Of a DNA stretch of 64,000 nt, positions 46,313 to 58,203 are shown piece after piece; positions within the stretch are counted from its first letter, which is position 1; every line of letters begins with the position of its first letter. Below the pieces are notes generated by a model, which was not told where the DNA came from, did not search any database, and was given only the letters and a program-made list of their open reading frames with translations. The position numbers and the translations under genes were made by a program. The stretch comes from Coleophoma eucalyptorum (taxonomy: Eukaryota; Ascomycota; Leotiomycetes; Helotiales; Dermateaceae): NCBI GenBank assembly GCA_026120035.1, contig JALRME010000012.1, forward strand, positions 930,001-994,000, in the 5' to 3' direction.

Positions 46313-49300
46313 TGCAGACGCGCTTAGTAATGCCGACAACCGACAGCTGCTCTGGTGATTGGCTCCAACCCAATACGCAGCACTAAGACTCTATTGTTCT
46401 GTTGTATAGCTAATGAAGCTTGAGTCAAGACTCCTGGGATGGACCAGAACTTGTTTTCCGGTAAGACTACATATTATGCTACGAAGTATATATGGCGTTA
46501 TTATCTAGTCCCCATCCGACCGGAAGATGGAAGTACTCTACCGGACTCTTAGAACCCGAAACCCAGATATTCTAGCTATTCCTGTAAAGAATTCCACCAG
46601 AGGTTTTACTAAGAGGCTGTCTTAAATATCTGAGAATTTATCCCTTCAAAGATTAGGCTCGCACGCTCGCGTGCCGGCCAAGTACCCATGGGAACTGCAT
46701 CCACAGTCTGGAAAATCGACCCTTTAGCATTGATAGTGTGTATAGCACAATATTATGAGTCTCTATTGTCATATGCGAGTCAACGACGTAGTTACTGAGC
46801 GATTTGGAACAATCTAAATTTTACGCGGGCATCCCAATCTATCTGGCGAGCTAGACAAACCAATGTAATCTGTATCAAGGCAATTGCAGAATCTGAATCT
46901 TTGCTCTTTCGAGCTCATCCTGCAGTGGCATCTGAGCAGTAACGCTGGTCTGGCCGCTTTTCGTGCCCGGGGCGACGAAAATCGGCTGTCCCTGGCCCAA
47001 TACCAGTTATGCCCAAACCCCGGGTGAGAAGAGCTGTGATAATCGATAGAGAGGACGAGGACTGGTCGCGTAGGTCGCCATTGATGGCGGTAGCCACGAG
47101 AGAGAACTCGTTCTCGCGAATGGCCTGTGAACCCACACTTTCCACGCTTTCGGCAGGCTGCTCGTCATGTTCGGCGACCTCCCTATGTACAACACATCTA
47201 GCTAGCATCGATTGATCAAGGTGCATAGCCGTTGACTGACCCGACGCTGTGCGAGGGCGTCCTGGGATTTATTTCCAGCAGCGTAAATGGTCTGTCCTTG
47301 GAGCCGATCGCTTCAATAAAAGGGAAGAGAGCATGATAAACAAATCCAAGTTCTTTGGAAAATAAATTATGTAGGTTCCATGATCCGTGAACCTAGTGAA
47401 TCCAATCCTTAATTTTGATTATGCAAGCAGCAGTGACGAGTCTTTTCTCAACCCCAATATCGCGTTGAAATAAATTGTGAGAAAGCATCTTTTCAAACAA
47501 AACGCCCTTGGAGTATTAGCCCGACATTGAATATGACCCGTCAACAGCACAACAACGAAAATGGGCTGACCTATAGGCCGGCATAATCACCGGGCTCCAA
47601 CTTTACATAATTATGGACTTATCGCATGTCTGGAGGTCGTAAGGTATTGCACGGCATTGGTATCCGGTGCCTGAGGATTGAACCAAAGGGGGCAGGGCCA
47701 AGAGCATAATCAAGATAAGAGAGCAGTATAGATACGATCCAATATCCCTGATGAAGGAAACCGCGCACAGCTGGTCACTCGTTATCTACAGGCTCAGGAT
47801 TTTGAACGAGATGGCGTGACTCCGAGAGTAGAGTCTTGGCTGAGGGTATAGCGTAGATATCAACTGCATCTGACGCGTCGTCTTGCTTTGTGAAATTGGC
47901 AGTTGAATGCGTGCGTACCTGAAAGAAAAGTGGCCATAACTAAGAAATAAGATACCCACTTTGAAATGCTAAAGGATTGACTGAGCAGTAGTTTCTTCGT
48001 AACCAAAGCTGTCCGCCAGGATTGATCCGGGATGCTTCCTGGTTGTTTAGGACTAAGTGCGAATAATTTCTCATTCAAGGCCAACATTTTGGTGGCTTTG
48101 TTAATCATGAATGCTCCATCCTAATAGCTTCTAAGATCAATCAAAGATGCTCCATCCTCATAGCTTCTCAGATCAAAGAAGTAGATATCCAACCAGAGCA
48201 AATCCCATCCTTCTTCCTCTAGGGAGTGTCTACGCCTGTAAGCCTTCATCCCTCATACCCTCCCCTCCCCTCCCCTCCCCCCCAAGAGCCATGATTCCCA
48301 GACACCGTCGCCGACCCTCAAACCACCACAGGCAAAGGAATTCCAGGCCAGGGGCGCAGTGCAGTTCACGCGACGCAGGTAATGATCTGACAAACGACAA
48401 TCGCCCGAAACCCAGCAAGGGAAAGGGCTCGCAAGCTAATTTCACCTAAGGGTTAAGGCTAACCCCATGACTGTGGAGAGAGAGCGAGTCTGGAGGGCAG
48501 CACATCGCAGAAACGGGAAGCAACAGCGCCGCCAAGCTCCCTGTCGGAACCCTTCAGCTTATCTCTCGCTTCGCCGCGGACGCGCAGATGCTGGTCTCTG
48601 CTATAAACAAACCACCCCGCGCCCCGCCCATTCACAGCGCGGCATTGCACCACGTTGTGCTTTGAATGGCGATCGTTTCTCCAGAGATCTCAACCGCGCT
48701 GCAGGGCTGGAGGGGCGCACGCCGCTCGTGTGCAGTGCATGCCGAGACCTGCGGGAGGAGCTTGGGAGCCTGGGAGCCAAGCCAATATGCAGGGTAGGGG
48801 GGTCAAGCCACATTTGCCTATGCATCGGCCCATATGTCCCATAGGCCTTGGGTTTGCCAGGGTGCGTCTGGGTCTCGCTCGTGAGGATCTCGTGAGGTAT
48901 CTCTGGGGGATCGCTAGTCCTGGGGACAAGCTCTTTCGGAGGCGTTGCCAAATTCTCTTGGGGTCTTGTCCATGGGACAACAAGCCTTTTCCAAGGCCTG
49001 GCCAATGTATCTTGGTTTTTGCCAATGGCGACAAGCATTTTCCAAGGACTGGCCAAATTCTCTTGGGAAGCTTATTCGTACCACTTCCAGCACTTCAGCA
49101 TTCTTTGTGCATCAGGGTAGGCGGAGTGAAATTCAACATCACGAAGGACGAGGGCAAACGTATCGATTGCGTCACTTTAAACGAAGACATGATTTTGGCA
49201 CTGGCGTTTTGGCAATGGGACGGTTTTTTTTTAGACGACTGATCTATTCCCAGCAGCGAGTTGAATTGATATAGAACTAAAATAAAAATTACAATTTCTG

Positions 49301-49367
49301 ATCCAGTGCAACCAATTTACAGCGAACCTCAGGTAGGAAATGTGCAGTAACTCCAGTCCTCTAATCT
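46313..49367. other. Large gene-free region with small repeats
   Basis: About 3 kb. At 48111-48140 and 48147-48176 a 30-bp unit (ATGCTCCATCCT...GATCAA) is duplicated with two mismatches. At 48257-48283 there is a CCCCT-type pyrimidine tract. From 48885 to 49075 GC-rich degenerate tandem units of 51-54 bp recur, each beginning near GCCAAATTCTCTTGG. Long overlapping frames on both strands between 48460 and 49250 reflect the GC-rich composition and match no domain. A 103-codon minus frame at 46915-47226 is also unsupported. Confidence 0.5.
48885..49075. repeat. GC-rich degenerate minisatellite, 51-54 bp units
   Basis: Three to four units in tandem. Each contains GGACAAGC or a close variant followed by CTTTTCCAAGG-like sequence and GGCC. 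Unit junctions lie near 48947, 49001 and 49052. Read on either strand the unit stays open because its length is a multiple of three. Confidence 0.6.
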
Positions 49368-51280
49368 CTAGACGGATTGGTCAGATCCGTGTTCGGGCTC
49401 CTTGGGGACGGCAACCTTGCCCGCGGCAACCTCTTCGACCAGACGGTCCGTGGGAGACATGTCATACTCGCCCGCCAGCTCCTCCAGCGTCTTTCTCTTG
49501 GTTTCAGGAATGAGGAGGGAGGTGAAGATACCGGCGAACATGAAGGCGGCATAAATCTGCATGACGTGGTTCAACCATGGGTTGGAGTTCTTGTCGCCCT
49601 TGTGGTATCCACGAGTTCGGAGCGGTGCAATAGCCGCTTGGGCAATGATGGAGCCAATCTTTCCGGAACCAGCCGAGATACCGTGGGAGGTTGAACGATA
49701 TCGGGTAGGGAAACATTCACCGGGAACAATGAAGGTGGTGGCATTAGGTCCTGATCAGATATTAGCTAGAATTCGGCGAGGGCCGGGCTGCGTGGTTCTA
49801 AGACTTACCAAAGTTAAAGAAAAGTTGGACGAAGACGTAAATAGCAAACATGCCCTTAGGGTGGATGTGCTTGTAGGCAAATCCCCAGATGATGAAGAGA
49901 ATGGTGAGCAGACAGAAGCCTCCAATTTGGAGAGGCTTTCGGCCGATGGTGTCAACCGTTGCAACGGACAACCAGTAACCGGGAATGGCACCGGCACAGA
50001 TGAGAATGGCATTACCAGCAGCGAGGTTGTACAAGATGTGGTAGACGGTCTTTCCACCAGCATATCCAATAGCGGTAAGGACGGTGGAGGAGTTCAAACC
50101 CAAACCATAGAAGGCAACATCGAACAAGAACCAGGAACCGGCTGTTCCAAGAAGGATTTTGCCGTTTTGCCACTTGCTGTAGAATGCAATGAAGTCCTTG
50201 AAAGATGCCTTGGGGATTTCGAGCTGGTCCCCGCGCGTGATGGCTTGGGCATGGCTGATCTCATCTGGCTTGCCTTCTCCTCGGTTACCACTGATATATG
50301 TCTGGACATCCACTCCAGCCTTCTCCACATCGCGGGCAACATCAAAGGTGTAACGAGGCGTCTCGGGAATGGTGAGACGGAAGTAGAGAGCGACACAGCC
50401 GGGCACCGCTCCAAAACCTGGCGAGGAGTATTGTTAGCCTAGTAAATATAGTTTGACGGTTGTTGACTCACCAATGAGCACACGCCACATCTTGTCGACC
50501 GCCAGACCGCACACTCCAGAGCAAGTAGCGTAGCTAGTGGCCGTTGATAGTGACTCCTTGAAACCAGCAACGGTAACCAGCATGACGAGGGCACCAGCAA
50601 GTTGACCGAAGCCCTGCATGGCGAAAACGGAGCCCATCATGGCACCTCTCCACTTGGTAGTAGCAAACCTTTCAATGGCATCAGCATAGACAACTAGTAG
50701 CCAAGGGCGGCAGGACAACATACTCAGAGGTAATAATGGCTGAGAGAGGGTAATCACCACCAATTCCAATACCCATAACGACACGCCAGAAGATAATCAG
50801 ACCGATAATGGAGACCGCCTGGCTGGGGGCGCTCAAAGACTGTGCGAGGGTTGCGAAGATGATGATGATCAACTCCAATCCATACATTCTCTTACGGCCA
50901 ATGATATCAGCCAAAGCACCAAAACCGAATTGACCGATGACGGTTCCAGCCGAGGTTGCGACCTTGATGGCGGTGTCTTGAGGGGTCGACATAGCACCCT
51001 TGGAGTGTTGGAAGTACACAATCCCCAACATGATGGTCAAGAGCGAGGCCGTGAAGATGTCGTAGGAATCGGTGAAGAAACCGACGCCAGCAACGACGAT
51101 AGCGCGAACATGATACCAGCCAAAGGGGGCCTTGTCAATCTCGGCCAGGGCCAAGCGACGGCGCTCGTTGGGGTCTTGGATGTGGGCAAAGTCATTGTTG
51201 AAGTTGTGGAACGCGGCGTTGCCTCCAACGGTAGTGTTGGCCTTGACGGCGGCAGCGTCAATGTCAGCCGGGGCAGACAT
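49368..51280 (-). CDS. Inorganic phosphate transporter (Pho84/PHS-type MFS)
   Basis: Four exons on the minus strand. ATG at 51280 (MSAPADIDAAAVKANTT) is chosen over the longer 51331 start because it begins a typical hydrophilic N-terminus. The first helix region reads GFFTDSYDIFTASLLTIMLG, a PHS-type TM1 signature. VVMGIGIGGDYPLSAIITSE, joined by splicing to FATTKWRGAMMGSVFAMQGF, is the diagnostic motif of proton:phosphate symporters. The large central cytosolic loop and PGECFPTRYRSTSHGISAG in the second half also fit. The C-terminus ends after ETKRKTLEELAGEYD, another sugar/phosphate-porter signature. It should import phosphate with protons at the plasma membrane, most needed when phosphate is scarce. 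A CACGTG site lies about 510 bp upstream of the start. Confidence 0.93.
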
Positions 51281-51919
51281 GGCGACAGAGGACCGGGAAA
51301 GAAGAAAAAGATTCTGGGGGTCAATGTCCAAAGGGCAATGGCAAAGGAAGGTGAGGGTTTTAAGAGAGGGTCGATGCAGTGAGAAAGGAAACGAGCTGCA
51401 GCGGGTGGGGAGGGGCCATCAGATATACTTCTTCCAGAAACACGGGAGAGCACAACGGTGCAGGGTCGCAGTCCATCGCGGTCATCACCGGTCGACCATC
51501 CGCACAGGCTGGACCGATGATTTGACAGCTCCAACAAGTCGCCGTCCGAGGCTGACATTGTTGTAGCAATGCCAAGGCACTGGGACGGGGAGGCAGCATG
51601 TTGACAGGCAGAGACAGCAGAGACAGGCAGATTCAGGCGTCAGAAAAGGGAAGGTTGACCATATTATTGAGTAGAATCGGGCTGTTCCCGCGCTCAATGG
51701 ATGTCTGCAGTGCAAATTGTCGGTCGCTGCAGACAGGGGATGGCCGAGGATGGCGAGCACAGGACGAGGGGTCGCGTAGGAGGGCCGCCCCACGTGTTGA
51801 AGCTCTTGTCGCTTGCTTGCTCGAAGCCTTTGTGGCGCATAAGCTTGTTTGCCCAAGACCTGTACCAAGCAACCCTCATTTTTATTCCATGCCCGCCGTC
51901 GAAGGTCGACCTACGCGGC
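51281..51919. promoter_or_regulatory. Promoter region of the phosphate transporter with a CACGTG site
   Basis: 640 bp between the DHA1 gene's stop and the phosphate-transporter ATG. A palindromic CACGTG at 51791-51796 matches the core bound by Pho4/NUC-1-type bHLH factors, known activators of phosphate-starvation genes in yeast and Neurospora. Only one copy is seen, and the hexamer is common in the window, so this is suggestive. Confidence 0.4.
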
Positions 51920-53684
51920 CTATTGGCTGCAGTGCGAAGCCCCTTTCTCGTCGTCGTCGCGCCCTCGTCCATCGTGCTCAGCTGCGGCCATGAGTTCCTG
52001 AACCGCGGGGCTCTGCTGGCGGATGGTGGCGCCCAGCTTGTAGAAGGCGATGGGAATGGCGATACAGGCCACCTGCACTAGGCCGATCAGGGTGCCCGCC
52101 CATTGGGGATGCATGGCCGTATACATGTTCTGCCCAGCCAGAATCAACGTGCCGCCCACGATGGACCGCACCACGAGGTTTCCACACAGCGCCGACGCCG
52201 AGTAGAGCCCATACGAACTCGCGATGTAACTGTTGGCATAGATGAACATCAACGTCTGGCCCGCTGCGAACGGGATGCCCGACAGGATGCACCAGATCCA
52301 GTGAATCGACGTTGGCGTCGCCGTCCACGTGAACCAGAGCTGGCCGACTGGCGTCAGGACCGCGGCGATACAGACCACACTCATACACGCCTCGGGAGCT
52401 ACACGGCCGGTCTGCGGCTCCCGGGGGTAGCGGTTGATAAGGCGCCGAGCCAGTGGCTCCGAAGCGATCGCGAGCACCGTGCCTACGCCCATGCCACAGA
52501 ATGCGAGGCCAGACATGGACGGTGACCACCCTCGAATGTCGCGGAAAATTATGGGGTATGCAACAAAGCAGAGGTAGTAAGTGGCATAGCATATCGCCAC
52601 GTAGAAATCCCAGAACCAGAGGATTGGCTCGGTGAAAGTGAGGATGAACGGCCTCTGCAGATTGGTCGCCAGCAATCGCAGGATAGGGACCGGATCGTCA
52701 TAACGACTTCTCCATCGGTCATCCCCCGTCTCGGCACGCAGCTTTGCAGCCTTCCTCTTCAATAGCGTAGGAGTGTACGATTCTTTTACACTCGAAACCA
52801 TCAACCAAGCAAGTCCCGCGAGTATCATCACTATCCAGTTTGTCCATCGCCAGCCAAGATACTGATATGCAAAGCCGCCAATGATGGGGCCCAGCACGGG
52901 GCCACTCATCGGACCTAAAGACCAGATCGAGAAGCACAATGCTCGGTATGTGGGAGAGGATATATCCGAGACCGTGCCAGGTGAATTGGCCATCATGGCC
53001 GACCCTAGAACCGCCCTTCAATGACATATCAGTGAATCTTCCAAGCCAAACCGCAAGCTATTCGAGATTTGAGGGGACCTACGCAAAGAATCGAACCACG
53101 AGCACCGTCTGCAGGTTCTGGGCAAGTGCACATGGCAATACGAGGATACAGAATATACCCATGGCTACACAGTAGACGGGCCTCCTGCCAAACACCTCAC
53201 TAAATGGTGCTACGATCAAGCTACCGACGGCGAGACCCAGAAGATAGAAGGTAACGCCAAGTGTTGCGACGGGCTTGTTAGTCAAGTGGAACTCTTCCAT
53301 CATACCCGGCATGCCAGAGGTATAGCTCGTGCTAAACAGAATCACCACGCACGATGCAAAGCTCATGGCACCTATGGTGTAGGACTTATACCATGTTGAC
53401 CAGTTCTGGGGATTCTCGGGGTCGTCGCTACCAAAAGCAACTTCAAAGGAAGGATGCTCCGACACAACGGTATGTCGGGTAGGGTGTGTTATGGTCAAGT
53501 ATGGGAGGTCCAAATTATCGCCATCGTCGTCGGCGAGTTTTGCGGTCGCGCGCGTCGAGAGACGAGTAAGTGATGATCGAGGTTGGTCGTGCTCCAAGTC
53601 CGACAAGGAGGCACTGCATGATGTGTTGTATGATTTGGTGCCGTTCACATCGTAGGTTTCGATCTCTTCAGAGTTTTTGCTCAT
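51920..53684 (-). CDS. MFS multidrug transporter, DHA1 family
   Basis: Two exons on the minus strand join as VLVVRFFA-AVLGSAMMAN across a short intron. The start chosen is MSKNSEEIETYDVNGTK at 53684, six codons inside a longer frame. The N-terminal cytosolic part is about 100 residues, including DPENPQNWSTWYK, the hallmark of fungal DHA1 polyamine/drug exporters. Motif A is PFSEVFGRRPVY; motif C is LGPMSGPVLGPIIGGF. Twelve helices can be traced, with the central loop around TLLKRKAAKLRAETGDDRWRS. The C-terminus is a short charged tail rich in Asp and Gly. Expected to export drugs, polyamines or toxic organics by proton antiport at the plasma membrane. No adjoining metabolic genes clarify the substrate. 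Confidence 0.9.
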
Positions 53685-54727
53685 AGTCACACTAAAGCCC
53701 AAGAGGAACTATATCAAATTGATGATATACGAATGATATTCAAACAACGGGTGTGGCGCAAGAGGCGAGAAGCGAGAAGCTCTAAGAAAATGGGAAAACT
53801 CTGGCTGACTTAAACGGAGGGTATTGGCCGTGAACCACACATCTAATACTACTTGCAAAAGACCAACCATTCTATATACAGTACGAAAACTCAACCATCT
53901 GGTATACATCATTCTGCAGAATAAAAAAAAAAAGATCCATATAAAAGCAAAGATAAGGGCGTACAACTACAAGGCCTGTCGCTTATCTGCACCAGCAGCA
54001 TCGTTGCTTGGCTCCACTGCGGAAAGCTACCACTGCCGACGTCAACCGATGCTAGCCACCCGTCCAAGTCACTTCAATGCGCGTTGATAACAAGGGATTC
54101 AACATAAATCTGCTGTGCTACTGCTCTGTTTTAGTTTACTTTGGTCGTCATACCTCTTTCAAGATAGTCAGCACGGAATTGAGCAGCCCTACCCACCACT
54201 CGGACCACTTTAATCACGCTATCATGTACTCATACTATACTCATAGTTTTCGGGACGGATGGATTTTAGGACTACGGCACGCTGCCGAGCTGTTGAGTTT
54301 CCATGTGTGGACTGGTTGTCTGGGACTTGTGCTCGACAGATTCCTTTCGTTGGGCTGAACATCGCCGGTGCGGAATCATGAGGAGTCTTCTTACGTTGCA
54401 GCCCTTACGCTCCTACCTATTACGTTATATTTGCGGATGATACAGATTCCGGTGTCTTATTCAGGAAGGTTCCAATTTTTGCTCTTGGTGATTCCAACAC
54501 CATCAGTCTGGTTCCTGGTTGCGTAGACCTTTGGTGGCAGCGTTCATTGCCGTTCAGTAGTTCAGGATTCAAGCTTTCCTCCCTTCCTTTACTTCCTCCC
54601 GCAAATGTCTAACAGAACTCTTTAGCCTTTCATCATTTTGAGTTCTATAGCACAGTTTAAACAGATTAACATAGTGATATCGTGACTGCACTTTCAATAA
54701 AGATCTTATCAGTATAGTTGGGTGGAC

Positions 54728-55268
54728 GCGCTGAGAATGGTCGCCTTATCTGCGTCCTTTCCGCTCTTAATTTAGCTGGGACAACCATTCCTATAAAGCA
54801 CTTTTTCACGCTCGCCTTTCCTGCCCAAATAAGGGGAACGACAAGCACAAGTACAAGCTGCGATAGAGTTTTGAAATCTTCCCTGCTAGCTCTACTTTGA
54901 AGTGTAGCGCTGAGAATCATCACCTGGTCTGAATCCCTTTCCACTCTTGATCGACCTAGTACAGCCATACCCACAGGTTTTTTCTTTCTTTCCTTAAGCC
55001 TGCCTTTCCCGCGCAGATAAAGGGAATGACCAGCGGAACCACAAGCCTCGATGATTTTCTACAACCTTTCCTGTTGACTCTACTTTGTGTAGCGCGGAGA
55101 ATGATCACTTTGCCGGCTTCCTTTTCCACTCTTAGTTTAGCTGGTATATCCATTCCCACGGGTGTTTTTCTGTTTCCAAGCCTACCTTTCCTACGCAGAT
55201 AAAGGGAACACAGGCACAAGCACAAGCTTCTTTGACAACCTTTCCTGTTGACCGTGCTTTGAGGTGTA
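54728..55268. repeat. Tandem array, three copies of a ~180-bp unit
   Basis: Units start at 54728, 54907 and 55092, each with GCGCTGAGAAT or a close variant, and the array ends near 55268; periods are 179, 185 and 177 bp. Each copy then has CTCTTNATT-like sequence, CCATTCC, a T-rich stretch, CCTTTCC, GCAGATAAAGGGAA or similar, AGCACAAGC and a closing CTACTTTG with TGTAGCG. Copies are clearly diverged but collinear. Confidence 0.75.
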
Positions 55269-55384
55269 GCGTTGACTATGGGATGAAAGGCATCAAGGCG
55301 TACGATTTAACTCGCCAGAAAGAAAGTGATGCAAAAACTGAGGTTGAAAATATTCCAACGCAGTGTACATTTAAAGATGTCATT

Positions 55385-55830
55385 CGCTGTCTCGGAGATT
55401 GACTATACCTAGGTTTACTACTGGTCTGAGATACAGAACACAAGTAATGCTAGTGATTTATTTCGTTAGGCAGAAACTGTACCTCGAAGACAAGAATGGA
55501 GAATGGTCTACTACAGTGTATAACTATATTATTCGCCTTCCCAGAGACCGACTCGGTCGAGGTTTACTACGGACTGAAGAATCAAAGGCAATCAATGCCT
55601 GCAATTCGTTCCGTGAGATAGAAAGTGCAATGCGAAGACGAGAATGCGAAAAGTCTAATTCTGTGTACATTTACAAAATTTGCCTTCCCGGAGACCGACT
55701 CGACCTAGCTTCACTGCTGGCCTGAGGGACAAAAGGCAATGGACGCTTGCAATTTGTTTCGCTAGTTAGAGAAACTCTTAACGCAAAGACGAGAATCGAG
55801 GATAAGCTAATGTGATTTACTATTTTAATA
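55385..55830. repeat. Tandem array, three copies of a ~148-bp unit
   Basis: Units can be aligned on GAGATTGACT at 55395, GAGACCGACT at 55544 and GAGACCGACT at 55691 (periods 149 and 147). Shared blocks are CTAGGTTTACTAC or similar, CTGAGATACA or similar, AATGC, a TTCGTT block, GAAGACGAGAAT and TTCGCCTTCCC. GTGTACATTT occurs at unit ends and links this array to the next. Confidence 0.7.
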
Positions 55831-56180
55831 ATTCTGATCTTTTATCATAAGCATAATGAGTCATAGTTATTCGGCGCTATGAATTCTGGATACATTTAAA
55901 ATAGTTCTGTTCTTCATCGCAGGCATAATAAACTGAAAGTCATTCGGCAACATGAATTCTGTGTACATTTAAATAATTCTCGACTTGATCGCGAGCACAA
56001 TTGACTGATGATTATTCAACGTCGTGAATTGGGTGTGCATTTAAATGATTCTGTTTCTTATCGCAAGCATGACTGGTAAATTATTCGGTGTTCTGAATTC
56101 TGTGTACACTAAATAATCATCTTTGTGGTGAGCATAAGGGGGGGGGGGTACATCATTCGGCATAGGAATTCTGTTCTGGA
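55825..56180. repeat. Tandem array, five copies of a ~72-bp unit
   Basis: ATTCGG or a one-base variant recurs at 55869, 55942, 56014, 56083 and 56155 (spacings 73, 72, 69, 72). Each copy continues GAATTCTGTGTACATTTAAA or similar, then ATTCTG, a TATCGCAAGCAT-like block and a run to the next ATTCGG. EcoRI-type GAATTC is present in most copies. Confidence 0.75.
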
Positions 56181-56791
56181 GATGCGAAACGTACTACACA
56201 AGTTTATGCTTGCTTTCATTAGCATATGCGAGTTTTATCGCACACAGCAGAGAACTATTGGAAAAAGCCAAAGTTGGTCGTAGTGAAGGTGTCTTGCTAC
56301 CTATATTGACTGCTAGCGCGCTCCCAAAAATAAAACAAAATAAAAAGCCAAAAAAAAACAGTAGTTGTGCAACCAAGTGCGTGCTCGATGGCTCAAAGAA
56401 GGATCGGAAGGTGGCGGTACCCAAACTACCTGACTTCTAGAAGAAGTGAAACGACAAGCGACAAGCGATGGCGTATACCCAGACCACGCACCATTCCGCA
56501 CAGCGACAAGCCGAATTCACCGGGTAGGATTTGGCGCGCCGGGCGTGGTAAGGTTCGTGATAGCATGGGACGGTGACAGGAGCGAAGGGAATCCCGACGA
56601 CGGCGCGGCTTAAGAGCCGAGCATGGTCGGAGCAACCGCCCCTGAAATGAGAAACTCCTCTAAGTGCCCCACCGTTTTTTCATCGCATGTTTTTGCCCTG
56701 CAACTGCTTTTAAAGAGTCATCGTCGGTTCCTCTCCACGGCCCTGAACCACCTCTACTATATCCTCCAATACTGCTAATTAAATATACATC

Positions 56792-58203
56792 ATGGTTATC
56801 CGGCATACTTCCAACGACGACTCCGTGGCTTATACCACCCCGGAGTCCGCTGTGACCTCGCAATTCGCTTCCTTGCCAACTGTGGCCACCGATGAAGTCT
56901 TTGATCTCGTGGGTGAATACCTGGCCGATACCTTTCCCGAGCGTGTCAACCTAAGTGCCGGTGTCTACCGTACGGCAGAGGGCAAGCCATGGCCATTGGC
57001 TTCCGTTGAGAAGGCCGAAAAGATCCAACAAGCCGCCAGTGACCCCAGCCGGCACGAGTACCTCTCTATTGCCGGAGACCAGGAGTTTCTGAAGCTGGCA
57101 CGGGGTCTGATATTTGCGTCGGGCAAGAATGGCTGGTCTGATCAGAAGACCGATGAGCTCCGCATTGCTTCCGTCCAGACCGTCTCTGGAACGGGTGCAA
57201 ATCACCTCGGTGCGCTGTTCCTGGCCCATCACTCCGGAGCCAAGCGTGTCTGGATTTCTGACCCCACCTGGAGCAACCATCATACAATCTGGCAGCTGGC
57301 GGGTGTTGAGCAACATCTCTACCCATATTATAACGCTTCTGACTGTTCTTTCGATTTCGACGGCATGATCCAGACCCTCGAGGAAAAAGCCGAAAGAAAT
57401 GATATTGTGCTGCTACACGCTTGTGCTCACAACCCAACTGGTATCGATCCATCCAAGGAGCAATGGAAGATCATTGCCGAAGTTTGCCAGCGAAAGGGAC
57501 TCTTCCCATTTTTTGATTCCGCCTATCAAGGATTCGCTTCCGGTGATCCTGCAGAGGATGCCTGGGCCATCCAGTACTTCTTCGAGCAAAAGCCATGCAT
57601 CGAGATGTGCGTCGCCCAGTCATTCTCCAAGAACTTTGGATTGTACGGTCAACGTACGGGTGCCTTCCACCTTGTTACCAACGTACCTTCTGCGGAAGTA
57701 CGAAACAACGTTGCGGACGGTCTGTCCCACATTATCCGTGGGGAGTTCTCCATGGCCCCTAAGTTTGGCTCCAGCATTGTTAAAACCGTCTTGCAAAGCG
57801 AGGAATTGACCACGCAGTGGATGAGTGACCTGCAAGTTATGAGCGGCCGCATCAAGAGCATGAGAGAATCACTTTATAATGAGTTGATCAAGCTGAATAC
57901 CCCCGGAAGCTGGACCCACATCATTAATCAGGTCGGTATCCTTCTCAACGTGGAAAAAGTAAGCCACTGACTTTGCGAACAGATTGGAATGTTCTCCTAC
58001 ACGGGCCTAAGCGTCCCCCAGATTAAGTACATGAAAGAGAAGTATCACATTTACATGCTTCTATCTGGTCGTATCTCGATCTCGGGCCGTAAGTCCACGT
58101 GTTGTTTGAAGCATGAAAACGTTTGCTAACCTTGGTAGTGACCCCTAAAAATGTTGCATATGTCGCCTTAGCCATCGATGATGCCGTCCGAGTAAAGTCA
58201 TAG
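56792..58203 (+). CDS. Aspartate/aromatic aminotransferase (PLP fold type I)
   Basis: Three exons (56792-57931, 57983-58088, 58139-58203) give 436 aa. The N-terminal block ASLPTVATDEVFDLVGEYLA and VNLSAGVYRTAEGKPWPL match eukaryotic aspartate aminotransferases. ACAHNPTGIDPSKEQW has the conserved Asn that contacts PLP, FFDSAYQGFASGD the Asp/Tyr pair, and QSFSKNFGLYGQRTGAFH the Schiff-base lysine. An Arg for substrate carboxylate binding is present in SGRISISG near the end. The protein should interconvert aspartate and oxaloacetate with 2-oxoglutarate/glutamate. No clear mitochondrial presequence is seen, so a cytosolic form is likely. Confidence 0.92.

Larger units (their letters stand above)
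53685..56791. other. Divergent intergenic region with tandem-repeat arrays
   Basis: A 3.1-kb region between the divergent DHA1 and aminotransferase genes. Its middle holds three adjacent tandem arrays listed separately. The outer parts contain no convincing gene. Short runs of G (11 at about 56138-56148) and A are present. Frames up to 108 codons lie within repeats and carry no domain. Confidence 0.6.

Noticed and set aside
46915..47226. 103-codon minus-strand frame
   Set aside because: No domain, no splice partner and a plus-strand frame of similar length overlaps it.
48460..49250. Long overlapping frames on both strands
   Set aside because: GC-rich sequence with in-frame minisatellite units keeps frames open; no domain or gene structure.
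55385..56180. Repeat arrays as a possible CRISPR
   Set aside because: Units are contiguous and diverged with no unique spacers, and the DNA is eukaryotic.
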